Under the pieces are notes generated by a model, which was not told the origin of the DNA, made no database searches, and saw only the letters and a program-made list of their open reading frames with translations. A program made the translations under genes and the position numbers. 64,000 nucleotides of DNA, from NCBI RefSeq assembly GCF_001971585.1, contig NZ_CP019323.1:1354053-1418052 (forward strand), read 5' to 3'. Positions 45,945 through 54,731 of this stretch are shown piece after piece. How positions within the stretch are numbered: position 1 is the first letter of the stretch; the number at the start of each line of letters is the position of its first letter. Source of the stretch: Companilactobacillus allii (lineage in GTDB: Bacteria; Bacillota; Bacilli; Lactobacillales; Lactobacillaceae).

Positions 45945-46595
45945 TTATCTTCTGAATTGATCGAGACTTATTACTGTGTTGTTGTTAATATATGTTGGCT
46001 TTGTTTCTGGCATTGTTGATTCTAACATCGCTGTTAGATTTTGATTGATAATCTCTTCAGATACCTTACTACCAAAGTCGTTGATCATAAGACCAGGCTT
46101 TTCTGGATTATCATTATCGAAAATAACGATCGTTGGAGCTTTTTCAATATGCATTTCCTTTGAAAGCTGTTTGTCCCGTTTAATCCCCAAGTCTACACAG
46201 GCACTATTTTTTTCACTCATTATGGATTTATAGTCCAAACCACTGTTAACAATAGCTGTTTTGATTGTTTCATCACTGAAAGGATTATTAAGCACGTTGA
46301 TTTGTTCTTGAAGATTCATCAAGAAATTACGAGCTTTTTTGTTTCCTTGGCATGATGCTGCTTTGTAGAGGCGAGCTGCTTCTTCTACTTCTTGTGTGGC
46401 TTTTGAACGTTGATCTAAATCACATAATTTGTAACCTTGTAATTGAATATACTCATTAATTGTTTCCATGTTGTAATTGGTAACAAAATGATATTGTGTT
46501 TCAATTTCATGTTTCCTTGTGAAGTCAATAATTGACTGTTCGACTTTTAGACAATATGAACATACGGGATTAATATATATGAAAACTTCCCACAT
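45945..46595 (-). CDS. yjbH: YjbH/SpxH-like DsbA-family adaptor
   Basis: This 216-residue thioredoxin-fold protein of the FrnE/YjbH type has NPVCSYCLKVE with a CxxC near the N terminus and a helical insert. YjbH is the adaptor that hands Spx to ClpXP; spx lies 8 kb upstream here. I start at the ATG at 46595, after TGGAGGA; the longer frame adds 33 residues without a start signal. It is divergent from relQ. Confidence 0.85.
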   Translation of the reverse strand: MWEVFIYINPVCSYCLKVEQSIIDFTRKHEIETQYHFVTNYNMETINEYIQLQGYKLCDLDQRSKATQEVEEAARLYKAASCQGNKKARNFLMNLQEQINVLNNPFSDETIKTAIVNSGLDYKSIMSEKNSACVDLGIKRDKQLSKEMHIEKAPTIVIFDNDNPEKPGLMINDFGSKVSEEIINQNLTAMLESTMPETKPTYINNNTVISLDQFRR

Positions 46596-46755
46596 TTTTG
46601 ATTTCCTCCATCTCTCTAGCATAGTTATTCTAACAGCAATGATATAAAAGGTAAAATTATAAACTCTGGAAGTTAATATTCTTGTGTTTTGCACATTTTA
46701 GTGAAACTTAATTGGAATTAAGATATCCTTAGTAGGGAAGTAATTGGAGGCAATC

Positions 46756-47412
46756 ATGGCAGAAATCAAATGGAACGAATTTTTGATACCTTATTCACAG
46801 GCAGTGGATGAGTTAAAGATAAAATTCAGAGACCTTCGTAAGGAGTTCTTAGAAAAGAACGAACACTCACCAATTGAATTTGTTACTGGTCGTGTTAAAA
46901 CAATTGATAGTATTAAAGAAAAAATGCAACGTCGCTATATATCTGAAGGTTTACTAGAACAAGATATGCAAGATATCGCGGGAATTAGAATTCAATGCCA
47001 ATTTGTTGAAGATATCTATGATGTCGCTAGATTATTGCATATCAGAGAAGACATGCGTGTGATTGAGGAACGTGATTATATTGCTAATAGTAAGTCGAGT
47101 GGATATAGGTCGTATCATGTTGTTATTGAATATCCAATTCAAACAGCTAAAGGTCAAAAAAATATTCTAGCAGAGATTCAAATTAGGACTTTGGCAATGA
47201 ACTTTTGGTCGACAATTGAGCATTCGCTTAATTATAAGTACAAAGGGGATTTCCCAGAGGAAATAAATGAACGTCTGAAACGTGCGGCTGAGGCTTCATT
47301 CATGTTGGATGAAGAGATGTCAAAAATCAGAGAAGAAATTCAGGATGCACAAAAGTACTTTACTGATCGCAAACGTGATACAAATAATACGACGGAGCAT
47401 AATGACAAATGA
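46756..47412 (+). CDS. relQ: Small alarmone synthetase RelQ
   Basis: RelQ makes (p)ppGpp from ATP and GDP or GTP. The 218-residue protein has only the synthetase domain: GRVKTIDSIKEKMQRR, DIAGIRIQCQF, SSGYRSYHVVIEYP and LAEIQIRTLAMNFW. There is no hydrolase, TGS or ACT domain. A C-terminal helix supports tetramers in this family. I start at the ATG at 46756 after GGAGG. It overlaps nadK by four bases, as is usual. Confidence 0.93.
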   Translation: MAEIKWNEFLIPYSQAVDELKIKFRDLRKEFLEKNEHSPIEFVTGRVKTIDSIKEKMQRRYISEGLLEQDMQDIAGIRIQCQFVEDIYDVARLLHIREDMRVIEERDYIANSKSSGYRSYHVVIEYPIQTAKGQKNILAEIQIRTLAMNFWSTIEHSLNYKYKGDFPEEINERLKRAAEASFMLDEEMSKIREEIQDAQKYFTDRKRDTNNTTEHNDK

Positions 47413-48221
47413 AATTTTGGGTGAATAATAACAATAAAGAGCAGTCAGTAGCTGCCTCAGATAAGTTAAGACAAGCATTGGTAGATAGTGGTATGGAACA
47501 AAGTCGTCGTAATCCAGCACTAGTGATTAGTGTCGGTGGGGATGGTACTTTGTTAAGCACATTTCACGCCTATGCAGCGCATTTGGATACGGTGAAATTT
47601 CTAGCGCTTCATACTGGACACTTAGGTTTTTATTCTGATTGGACTGATCAAGAGATCGATGAATTAGTTGATTGTATTGTCAAATGTCAGGAAAATATCC
47701 CGTCAACCAGCTATCCTCTTTTGGATATTAAAGTTGATCGCGAAGAAGGTGAAAGTTTCCATGGAATTGCGATCAATGAAACTGTCGTTAGACGATTGTC
47801 TGCTTTAACAATGAAGACAAGAGTTAATTTGGATGGTGAATTCTTTGAGAACTTTCGTGGAGATGGACTTTGTTTTTCCACACCAACTGGATCAACTGCC
47901 TATTCAAAGGCGATTGGTGGTGCTTTGATACATCCCAAGATTAGTGTGTATCAAATGGTTGAAATTGCTTCTATAAATAATCGAGTATATAGAACTATTT
48001 CATCACCGATTATTATTCCACATAATCAACAAGTCGATCTTTATCCACATCGTGCTGATGATTATGTTATTACTTGTGATGGAATATCGACTAAATTGAA
48101 GAATGTTAAGAAAATATCAATCAAATTGAATTCTCAAAGAGCACAGTTTGCCCAATACCGTCATCGTCATTTCTGGACTAGAGTCGAGACTGCCTTCCTA
48201 GGTCAAGATGGCGAACAATAG
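47409..48221 (+). CDS. nadK: NAD kinase
   Basis: NadK phosphorylates NAD to NADP. The 270-residue protein has the diacylglycerol-kinase-fold motif SVGGDGTLLSTFHA, the NE dipeptide in AINETVVRR, and the conserved GDGLCFSTPTGSTAYSKAIGG segment. It overlaps relQ by four bases and rluD by 14, in a conserved operon. Confidence 0.95.
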   Translation: MKFWVNNNNKEQSVAASDKLRQALVDSGMEQSRRNPALVISVGGDGTLLSTFHAYAAHLDTVKFLALHTGHLGFYSDWTDQEIDELVDCIVKCQENIPSTSYPLLDIKVDREEGESFHGIAINETVVRRLSALTMKTRVNLDGEFFENFRGDGLCFSTPTGSTAYSKAIGGALIHPKISVYQMVEIASINNRVYRTISSPIIIPHNQQVDLYPHRADDYVITCDGISTKLKNVKKISIKLNSQRAQFAQYRHRHFWTRVETAFLGQDGEQ

Positions 48222-49110
48222 ATTTTTAAAGTTCACAATAAATAGTACGGATAAAAAAATAATCCGTAAATTTCTAAGCCATCAGAATTTCTCTTCAAGT
48301 CAGCTTCGTAATCTGAAAAATAAAGGTGGACAGATCTTTGTAAACCACAAGAAACGTCATTTGGACTTTAGAATGAAAACAGGTGACAGTTTATTAGTTG
48401 TCTTAAGTGAAGAGATACCAGCAGATATCATTGAACCAATGCAGGGCAAATTGGACGTGATTTATGAAGATGATTATTTATTAGTTGTGAATAAACCGCC
48501 AGGGTTGGCTAGTTTACCTACCAGAGCAAGAACAAGTAGAACGATGTCTAATATCGTTAAGTATTATTTAGAAGAGAATCATGAGAATAGTACCATCCAC
48601 TTGGTGACAAGACTGGATCGTGATACTTCTGGTTTAATGGTTTTTGCGAAGAACTCGTTTACGCATTCATTGTTGGACCAAATACTTCATTCACAAGATT
48701 TCCAAAAATATTATTTAGCACTTATTTATGGGCAAATGACACCTAGTTTGGGCTTGATCGATCTACCGATAGGAATCGATCCGGATGCCTTTTATTTACG
48801 AAATATTGATCAAAATGGTAAGGCGTCTAAAACGGAATATAAAACAATTGCAAATTATAAAACGGCTAGTTTATTAAAATTGAAGTTATTAACAGGTAGA
48901 ACACACCAGATACGGGTGCATCTATCAGCTATGGGACATCCAATTATTGGGGATGAGATGTATAGTCATAGGAAAGACTCAAGAATAAGTCGTCAAGCAC
49001 TACATTGTTATGAATTAAAGATCGTCCATCCAGTAACGCATGAGTTACTGAATTTAAAGGCACCAATTCCTCAAGATATGGTATTGTTAAGGAGTGCCTT
49101 AGAGGGGTGA
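48208..49110 (+). CDS. rluD: RluA/RluD-family pseudouridine synthase
   Basis: This 300-residue enzyme modifies uridines in rRNA or tRNA. It has an S4-like N-terminal RNA-binding domain (SSSQLRNLKNKGGQIFVN), the catalytic aspartate in LVTRLDRDTSGLMVFAKN and the late motif GRTHQIRVHLSAMGHPIIGD. The target uridines cannot be inferred. It overlaps nadK and lies five bases before mgtE. Confidence 0.92.
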   Translation: MANNRFLKFTINSTDKKIIRKFLSHQNFSSSQLRNLKNKGGQIFVNHKKRHLDFRMKTGDSLLVVLSEEIPADIIEPMQGKLDVIYEDDYLLVVNKPPGLASLPTRARTSRTMSNIVKYYLEENHENSTIHLVTRLDRDTSGLMVFAKNSFTHSLLDQILHSQDFQKYYLALIYGQMTPSLGLIDLPIGIDPDAFYLRNIDQNGKASKTEYKTIANYKTASLLKLKLLTGRTHQIRVHLSAMGHPIIGDEMYSHRKDSRISRQALHCYELKIVHPVTHELLNLKAPIPQDMVLLRSALEG

Positions 49111-49114
49111 TGAA

Positions 49115-50488
49115 ATGGATGAAAATGAGAAAAGACTGCAAGAAAAATTTGCACAGTTAAAGAAATATTTGGATAAAGGTGATAAGAAAAGATTCAGAAA
49201 AACCTATCTGGATATGCATTTTTATGACCAGAGTACCTTTTATCTTACCCTAGATAAACCAGAAAGATTAAGTCTGTATTCACTGCTTGAGCCCGATGAA
49301 TTGGGTGATATGTTTGACACGATTGAAGACGACTTACCAGAGATCCCTGAGTATTTAAAAGAGATGGATCTGGAGTTTGCGGCTGAAATGTTGAACGATA
49401 TGTATGATGATAATGCGGCCGATGTGTTGGAACATTTGGAGAAGTCCGACGTTGATAGATTCTTAGGCCAAATGCCTAGAGCTGACGCCAACAATCTACG
49501 TGGATTATTGCACTATGATACAGAAACAGCCGGTGGTATTATGACCACTGACTATGTTCAGTTTCACGAACAAGAGACTGCCGCTAATGCTATAAAAGAT
49601 TTACGTAGTTTTGCGGAAACAGCTGAGACTATCTATTATCTTTATGTTTTAGATAATCATGATGATCTAGTTGGTGTAATGTCCTTACGTGACTTGATTC
49701 TATTGGATCCAGGTGACAAGTTAGGTGAGAAGATGAATAGCGATGTTATCACTGTTAACGTTGATGCTGAACAGGCAGAAGTTGCTCAAATTTTTAGAGA
49801 TTACGAGTTCTTGGCTGTTCCAGTTGTTGACCATGCCAATCAGATGGTTGGTATTATAACGGTTGATGATGTTATTGAAGTTATTGATGATGAATCATTA
49901 CAAGATTATTCAGGACTTGCCGGTGTTAGTGTCGATGAGACAACACAAGATAGTCCATTAAGGGCAGCCTCCAAGCGTTTGCCTTGGTTGATAACTTTGT
50001 TGTTATTAAGTATGATCACTGCAACTTTAATTAATCATTATGAGAATCTTTTGGCAGAGGCCAGTATTTTAGCAGTATTTATTTCAACCATCACTGGTAC
50101 TGCAGGTAATGCTGGTACACAGAGTTTGGCTGTTGCTGTTAGAAGATTGGCAGTCGAAGAGATTGATCGTCATGAATTTTTCAAGTTAATAGTTAAAGAA
50201 TTATTAACAGGATTTATCACCGGTGTCGTTACAGGTATATCCGTAACGGTGTTGGTAGGAGTGTGGAAGCATAATTTCATATTAGGAATGGTTATTGGAC
50301 TGGCCATGTGTGCCGCTATAACGGTGGCTAATCTGGCTGGAAGCCTTATTCCAATGCTAATGTCTAGTTTTGGATTCGATCCCGCCGTAGCGAGTGGTCC
50401 ATTTATCTCTACACTTAGTGATTTAACTAGTGTGTTGATTTACTTCAGTATTGCTGGAATGTTCTTGCAATCATTTACTAGTATGTGA
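49115..50488 (+). CDS. mgtE: Magnesium transporter MgtE
   Basis: MgtE is a gated magnesium channel. The 457-residue protein has the N-terminal superhelical domain (about residues 35-135, AAEMLNDMYDDNAADVLEHL), two CBS domains (about 140-260) with MTTDYVQFHEQETA and VPVVDHANQMVGIITVDDV, and five membrane helices with GTAGNAGTQSLAVAVRRLA lining the pore. It closes the relQ-nadK-rluD-mgtE operon. Repeat R6 lies just beyond its stop, in the opposite orientation. Confidence 0.95.
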   Translation: MDENEKRLQEKFAQLKKYLDKGDKKRFRKTYLDMHFYDQSTFYLTLDKPERLSLYSLLEPDELGDMFDTIEDDLPEIPEYLKEMDLEFAAEMLNDMYDDNAADVLEHLEKSDVDRFLGQMPRADANNLRGLLHYDTETAGGIMTTDYVQFHEQETAANAIKDLRSFAETAETIYYLYVLDNHDDLVGVMSLRDLILLDPGDKLGEKMNSDVITVNVDAEQAEVAQIFRDYEFLAVPVVDHANQMVGIITVDDVIEVIDDESLQDYSGLAGVSVDETTQDSPLRAASKRLPWLITLLLLSMITATLINHYENLLAEASILAVFISTITGTAGNAGTQSLAVAVRRLAVEEIDRHEFFKLIVKELLTGFITGVVTGISVTVLVGVWKHNFILGMVIGLAMCAAITVANLAGSLIPMLMSSFGFDPAVASGPFISTLSDLTSVLIYFSIAGMFLQSFTSM

Positions 50489-50498
50489 AGGTTAACAC

Positions 50499-50635
50499 TT
50501 TTTCTACTCAAATTTGCAGTGCAAACGCGTGCCAGAACACAATTTTTTCAATATAACAAAAGGCCAGTATTTACATGCGTAAATACTGGTCTTTTGTGCT
50601 TATAAACGAAAACTGAACGTGCTCTGTCACGCTCT
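50499..50635 (-). repeat. Dispersed nested-stem repeat, copy R6
   Basis: On the minus strand the copy begins AGAGCGTGACAGAGCACG and ends GCAAATTTGAGTAGAAAAA. Its first two bases are the AG of the cutC TAG stop codon. The outer arms pair with two mismatches; the inner arms CCAGTATTTAC and GTAAATACTGG pair perfectly. It aligns along its whole length with R1. It lies between convergent mgtE and cutC. Confidence 0.85.
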
Positions 50636-51281
50636 ATTCCAAATCAATCAAACGCGTACCGTGTAATTCTTTAACACCTAAAACATCAGAAACATGGTCA
50701 CAATTTTCATAAGTGATACCACCACCGGGAACGATAGTGATTCTACCATCTGCATAATCAATGTACTTTTTCAGATTATCTAGTGTTTCAGAGATAGGGA
50801 TACTTAGTGGTCCACCGTGAGTGAGGATACGATCAACACCTTTATCAACTAACCAATCCATGGCAGATAACTTTTTGTCATCAGGAATATCATCAAAGGC
50901 CATGTGGAAAACTATTTGCATCCCTGAACTTGCAGCAATCAATTGTTCAACAGCTTCTTCATCGATTTCACCAGTCTTAGTCAATGCACCGAAACAAACA
51001 GCATCAACTCCGAGTTTTTGAGCTTGAAATAGGTCTGCTTCCATCATTTTTATTTCAATATCGTTATAAACAAAGTTTCCACCACGTGGTCGTATCATTT
51101 CAACTAATGGGATATGCTTTTCTTGAAGGTACTTTGTAGCTTCTTGTAAGACACCAGTACTTGGACTAGTACCACCAACGGCTAGATTGTCATTAAGCTC
51201 GATCCTATTGGCACCGGCTAAGACAGCTTGAGGAATAGTTGTAAAATTTTCTACACAAATTTCTTTAAAGATAAGAATCAC
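50634..51281 (-). CDS. cutC: CutC family copper homeostasis-like protein
   Basis: This 215-residue TIM-barrel protein of the CutC family has KEICVENFTTIPQAVLAGANRIELND, VEMIRPRGGNFVY and ILTHGG near the end. CutC was linked to copper tolerance, but its biochemical role is not settled, so the name is a family label. The start codon at 51281 is GTG with a weak ribosome site. Its stop codon lies inside repeat R6. Confidence 0.85.
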   Translation of the reverse strand: MILIFKEICVENFTTIPQAVLAGANRIELNDNLAVGGTSPSTGVLQEATKYLQEKHIPLVEMIRPRGGNFVYNDIEIKMMEADLFQAQKLGVDAVCFGALTKTGEIDEEAVEQLIAASSGMQIVFHMAFDDIPDDKKLSAMDWLVDKGVDRILTHGGPLSIPISETLDNLKKYIDYADGRITIVPGGGITYENCDHVSDVLGVKELHGTRLIDLE

Positions 51282-51326
51282 TTCTCTCGAATTATTTAAT
51301 CCCTTTCATTGTACACAATAGAGCAC

Positions 51327-51352
51327 AAAAAAAGAACGTCTTGAGACGTTCT
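51327..51352 (-). terminator. Terminator downstream of uppP
   Basis: On the minus strand AGAACGTC and GACGTTCT pair around TCAA, followed by seven T residues. Confidence 0.88.
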
Positions 51353-51362
51353 AATTAATTAA

Positions 51363-52205
51363 TTACGCAATCATACCTTTGACGAATCCAAAGTATATAA
51401 TTACAAGAATTGCTAAAATAATTCTATACCAACCAAATGCCTTGAAGTCATTGCTTCTAATATAGTTCAATAAGAACTTGATTGAAGCATATGCAACAAC
51501 GAATGATACGAATGTACCGACTAATAAAATAGTCAATTCATCGGCGGTAAATGTGTTACCACTTGCAAAGTACTTAACGATTTTCAATAAACTAGCACCA
51601 AACATTGTGGGAATGGCCAAGAAAAATGAAAATTCTGTGGCAACAAATCTAGAAGTACCAATGGAGATACCACCTAAGATGGTTGCACCAGAACGTGAAG
51701 TACCAGGAACTAGTGACAATACTTGGAATAGTCCGATTTTAAAAGCTGTTCCATATGATAAATTATCCAAGTCAGTAACTTGTGGTTGTTTATCCTTAAA
51801 GTAATTCTCAACGATAATGAATAAAATACCATAAATTAGTAATGTGGCTGCGATAACTTGCCAACTAGTTAAGTTCTTATCCATCCAGTCATTCAATGGA
51901 AGTCCAATTACGACTGATGGGATAATTGCTACTAGGACCTTGAACCAAATGTCCCAAGTCAAACGTTTCTGATGACCGTTTTTCTTAGGTGAGAATGGAT
52001 TCAATTTGTGAAAATAAATCAAGATAACTGCCAGTATCGCTCCAAATTGAATAACAACCATAAACATGTGAATGAAGGCCGATGATTCATTTAGTTTGAC
52101 GAATTCGTCAGCTAGATACAAATGTCCAGTTGAACTGATAGGTAGGAACTCAGTAAAACCTTCAATTATACCAAGAATGATAGTCTTTATAATTTCGATG
52201 AACAT
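51363..52205 (-). CDS. uppP: Undecaprenyl-diphosphatase (BacA family)
   Basis: UppP removes a phosphate from undecaprenyl diphosphate so the lipid carrier can be reused in wall synthesis; overexpression gives bacitracin resistance in other species. The 280-residue membrane protein has the two catalytic motifs [14 protein letters not shown] and [14 protein letters not shown]. The window also encodes a BceAB-like module acting on the same lipid cycle. Confidence 0.95.
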   Translation of the reverse strand: MFIEIIKTIILGIIEGFTEFLPISSTGHLYLADEFVKLNESSAFIHMFMVVIQFGAILAVILIYFHKLNPFSPKKNGHQKRLTWDIWFKVLVAIIPSVVIGLPLNDWMDKNLTSWQVIAATLLIYGILFIIVENYFKDKQPQVTDLDNLSYGTAFKIGLFQVLSLVPGTSRSGATILGGISIGTSRFVATEFSFFLAIPTMFGASLLKIVKYFASGNTFTADELTILLVGTFVSFVVAYASIKFLLNYIRSNDFKAFGWYRIILAILVIIYFGFVKGMIA

Positions 52206-52231
52206 TATTATTTTCTCCTATAATTTTGGGA

Positions 52232-53251
52232 CTAAATAAAGTGTACACATACACACTCAGGAATGGAAATATTTTCTTCTAGAAGATTTAGTGCACCTTT
52301 GTTTGAACTACGTGTGAAAATGCTTACATTATCAGAATCTTGGTTGGCAACGACTAAGTATTTTCCTGAAGGATCAAGTTCGAAGTCTCTTGGTCCATTA
52401 CCCATAGTCTTAACTGTGTTAAGTTTCTTTAGACGATCTCCATCTGGAGAAACTGATAATGTAGCGATAGTGTCAGCTCCACGTGTTGATACATAAAGGA
52501 AGTTACCATCTTTAGAAATACGTATTGCAGCGGTAGTGTTTTTTTGTTCATCTTTTGCAACTTCGATTTCGTCAACCAAAGTCAAGTTTGAGTCGGTTGC
52601 ATTGTACTCCATTACAAGAACTTTTGAAGATAATTCACAGGCAATATAGACATATGGTTTAGTTGGATTAAATACCAAATGTCTAGGAGCGTAACCTGAT
52701 GGGGCGATGAATTCGTTGAGTTGTTTTGGATTCTTTGGGTCATCAATATTGTAGATATATATACGATCGGCACCATAATCACAAATGATCAATTTACCAT
52801 CTGGTGTAAGAGCTGAGTAGTGGGGCTTGGATTGATCTTGTTCTGGACGTGGGCCAGAGCCTTCAAAGTGAATTTCTGAATAGTGTTCGATTTTACCATC
52901 TTTTGTTAAATGATCGATCTTAACTTTGCTTAGATGGAAGTAGGCACTAAAAATCAAACTACGACTTTCATCAAATTTTACGTAAGAAGGTGAAGTTTCT
53001 TCAGAGAAATCTTCATCGAGTAATTTTGCTTTATCACCACTGATATCGTAAGTGACAATGCCACCTTTACCGTCTTTTTTGGCAAGGGAGATTAGTTTCA
53101 AATCATTTGTTACATCAATATAAGTTGGACCAGTTAGTTCAACTAATGTCTTAGGAGCTGATAGTTTACCAGTATCTGAATCCAATTCAGCTTGATAAAC
53201 TCCTTTTCCAGTTTTGCTTGTATAACCACTAAAGAGAACTTTTTCTAACAT
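52232..53251 (-). CDS. Lactonase-family beta-propeller protein (6-phosphogluconolactonase-like)
   Basis: This 339-residue protein is a seven-bladed beta-propeller of the YbhE/Pgl lactonase family (repeats such as LYVSTRGADTIATLSV and YLVVANQDSDNVSIF). Some members hydrolyse 6-phosphogluconolactone. The start is the ATG at 53251 after GGAGGAA; the longer frame adds 11 residues without a proper site. It is divergent from the AI-2E-type gene. Confidence 0.85.
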   Translation of the reverse strand: MLEKVLFSGYTSKTGKGVYQAELDSDTGKLSAPKTLVELTGPTYIDVTNDLKLISLAKKDGKGGIVTYDISGDKAKLLDEDFSEETSPSYVKFDESRSLIFSAYFHLSKVKIDHLTKDGKIEHYSEIHFEGSGPRPEQDQSKPHYSALTPDGKLIICDYGADRIYIYNIDDPKNPKQLNEFIAPSGYAPRHLVFNPTKPYVYIACELSSKVLVMEYNATDSNLTLVDEIEVAKDEQKNTTAAIRISKDGNFLYVSTRGADTIATLSVSPDGDRLKKLNTVKTMGNGPRDFELDPSGKYLVVANQDSDNVSIFTRSSNKGALNLLEENISIPECVCVHFI

Positions 53252-53332
53252 TACAATTTCCTCCAAACAATGTATAGTGTACATTATAATATTACTGTAC
53301 CATTATTGATACACACAAGGAGCACGTATAAT

Positions 53333-54535
53333 ATGAAAGAATCACCAAAAAAAGAAGAAACTTGGTTTTATAAGTGGTTTTTAAACAATCAAGTTACAAT
53401 TGTCTTATTAAATATTTTTGTTATTTTTCTAGTTATTTTCTTGTTTTCAAAAATAAGTTTCGTTTTTACACCGATAAATCGAATTCTAGGAATAGTGATG
53501 CCACCGGTCATCTTAGCATTAGTATTGTATTATTTGATTAATCCACTGATAGATGTACTAGAGAATAAGTTTAATATCAAGCGGGTCATTTCCATAATGT
53601 TTGTATTCATAATTATTTTTGCATTATTGGTGTGGGGAATAATGTCGCTGATTCCCTTTATCCAGAATCAAATTGATTCTCTGATACAAAATTGGCCACA
53701 GTATTGGGATTCTTTAAACAAGAGTCTACAAAGTATGTTCAAAGATCCTAAGTTACATGTATTCCGTGATAACTTAGCAAGTTCAAATGCAAAAATAACA
53801 AAGAATTTTGAGTCAGCTGTTAACAAGATCCTTCCTCAAACCTTTAGTGGTATCAGTTCTGCTGTAAGTACGGTAACCAATGTTGTTATTATAATATTGA
53901 CTGCACCATTTATTTTGTTCTTTATGCTTAAAGATAAAAATAAGTTCAAAGATTCAGTCGTAGCATTTGTTCCAACCAAGTTAAGGAAATCAACTGGTGA
54001 AATGTTAACTGAAATGGGCCAATCCCTTAGCTCTTACATTACAGGACAACTAACAGTGGCATTTTGGGTAGCGGTCATGTTCTTTGTTGGCTATTTAATA
54101 ATCGGGCAGCGTTATGCATTAGTTCTTGGTATCAGTGCTGGTATATTGAACTTGATCCCATACGTTGGTTCCACTTTAGCATTGATTCCATCATTAATTA
54201 TTGGTGCATTTATCTCACCATCGATGCTGATCAAAGTAATCATAGTCTTTGCAGTTGAGCAGACAATTGAAACACGTGTTATTTCGCCTATTATTGTTGG
54301 TAACAAGATGCAGATGCACCCAGTTACAACTATCCTGGTATTATTAGTTTCAGCAGGGATGTTTGGATTGTTTGGGATGATTGCCGGAATTCCGGTATTT
54401 GCCATTCTAAAGATCATTTGTACTAGAATATTCAGATGGGTCAAACGTAATTCACATTGGTACGAGGACGAAACAGATCCAAATAGTGACGAGCCTCAAA
54501 AAGATATAAATGAATCTAAAAAAATTCACGAATAA
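53333..54535 (+). CDS. AI-2E family transporter (UPF0118)
   Basis: This 400-residue membrane protein has about eight hydrophobic segments in the AI-2E/YdiK arrangement. The region LGISAGILNLIPYVGSTLALIPSLI and the FAVEQTIETRVISPIIVGNKM segment near the end are hallmarks. Characterised relatives include an AI-2 exporter and sodium/proton antiporters. luxS at 43.5 kb makes an AI-2 role possible but not shown. I start at the ATG at 53333 after AAGGAG. Confidence 0.85.
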   Translation: MKESPKKEETWFYKWFLNNQVTIVLLNIFVIFLVIFLFSKISFVFTPINRILGIVMPPVILALVLYYLINPLIDVLENKFNIKRVISIMFVFIIIFALLVWGIMSLIPFIQNQIDSLIQNWPQYWDSLNKSLQSMFKDPKLHVFRDNLASSNAKITKNFESAVNKILPQTFSGISSAVSTVTNVVIIILTAPFILFFMLKDKNKFKDSVVAFVPTKLRKSTGEMLTEMGQSLSSYITGQLTVAFWVAVMFFVGYLIIGQRYALVLGISAGILNLIPYVGSTLALIPSLIIGAFISPSMLIKVIIVFAVEQTIETRVISPIIVGNKMQMHPVTTILVLLVSAGMFGLFGMIAGIPVFAILKIICTRIFRWVKRNSHWYEDETDPNSDEPQKDINESKKIHE

Positions 54536-54547
54536 TTCAAATACATA

Positions 54548-54576
54548 TTGTACTTGCATAAATTAACAGGTATAAT
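54548..54576 (+). promoter_or_regulatory. Promoter ahead of the trmL leader
   Basis: TTGTAC (54548-54553) and a perfect TATAAT (54571-54576) are 17 bases apart. Transcription should start near 54583, 149 bases before the trmL start. Confidence 0.75.
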
Positions 54577-54582
54577 ATCTAT

Positions 54583-54697
54583 AAACTTTGTGGTTACTTG
54601 TTTTTCTCAGGATTAATTTTGACAAAAGCAAGTAAATGTAAAAGCTTAACTAACGCATGTCCTTGCTGTGGCGATCACCGAGGGTATGCGTTTTTTT
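54583..54697 (+). ncRNA. Structured leader or small RNA ending in a terminator, upstream of trmL
   Basis: From the inferred start site the RNA can form a first stem (TTACTTG near 54594 with CAAGTAA near 54629, extended by T-A pairs). It then forms a terminator-like hairpin whose ACGCAT (54653-54658) pairs with ATGCGT (54686-54691), with further CCT/AGG and GTG/CAC pairs inside, followed by seven T residues. It matches no riboswitch I recognise. It could be an attenuator for trmL or a free small RNA of about 115 bases. Confidence 0.5.
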
Positions 54698-54702
54698 GTT
54701 GA
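54619..54702 (+). CDS. Cysteine-rich 27-codon ORF in the trmL leader
   Basis: TTG at 54619, seven bases after AGGA, opens a frame that ends at a TGA at 54700. The predicted peptide has five cysteines among its last 21 residues (…KCKS…ACPCCGDHRGYAFFC), with a zinc-ribbon-like CPCCG. The cysteine codons TGT, TGC and TGT lie in the 5' half of the terminator hairpin. It could be a cysteine-sensing leader peptide, a tiny metal-binding protein, a gene remnant or chance. Confidence 0.3.
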   Translation: MTKASKCKSLTNACPCCGDHRGYAFFC

Positions 54703-54731
54703 AAAAGTTAAAAAGAAGGGAATATTTAAAA

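Noticed and set aside
53333-54535. Naming the AI-2E-family gene tqsA as an AI-2 exporter
   Set aside because: Family members have other activities, and luxS is 9 kb away in another unit.
54657-54731. In-frame 25-residue extension of trmL
   Set aside because: It starts inside the terminator hairpin, lacks a ribosome site, and the family begins at the ATG at 54732.
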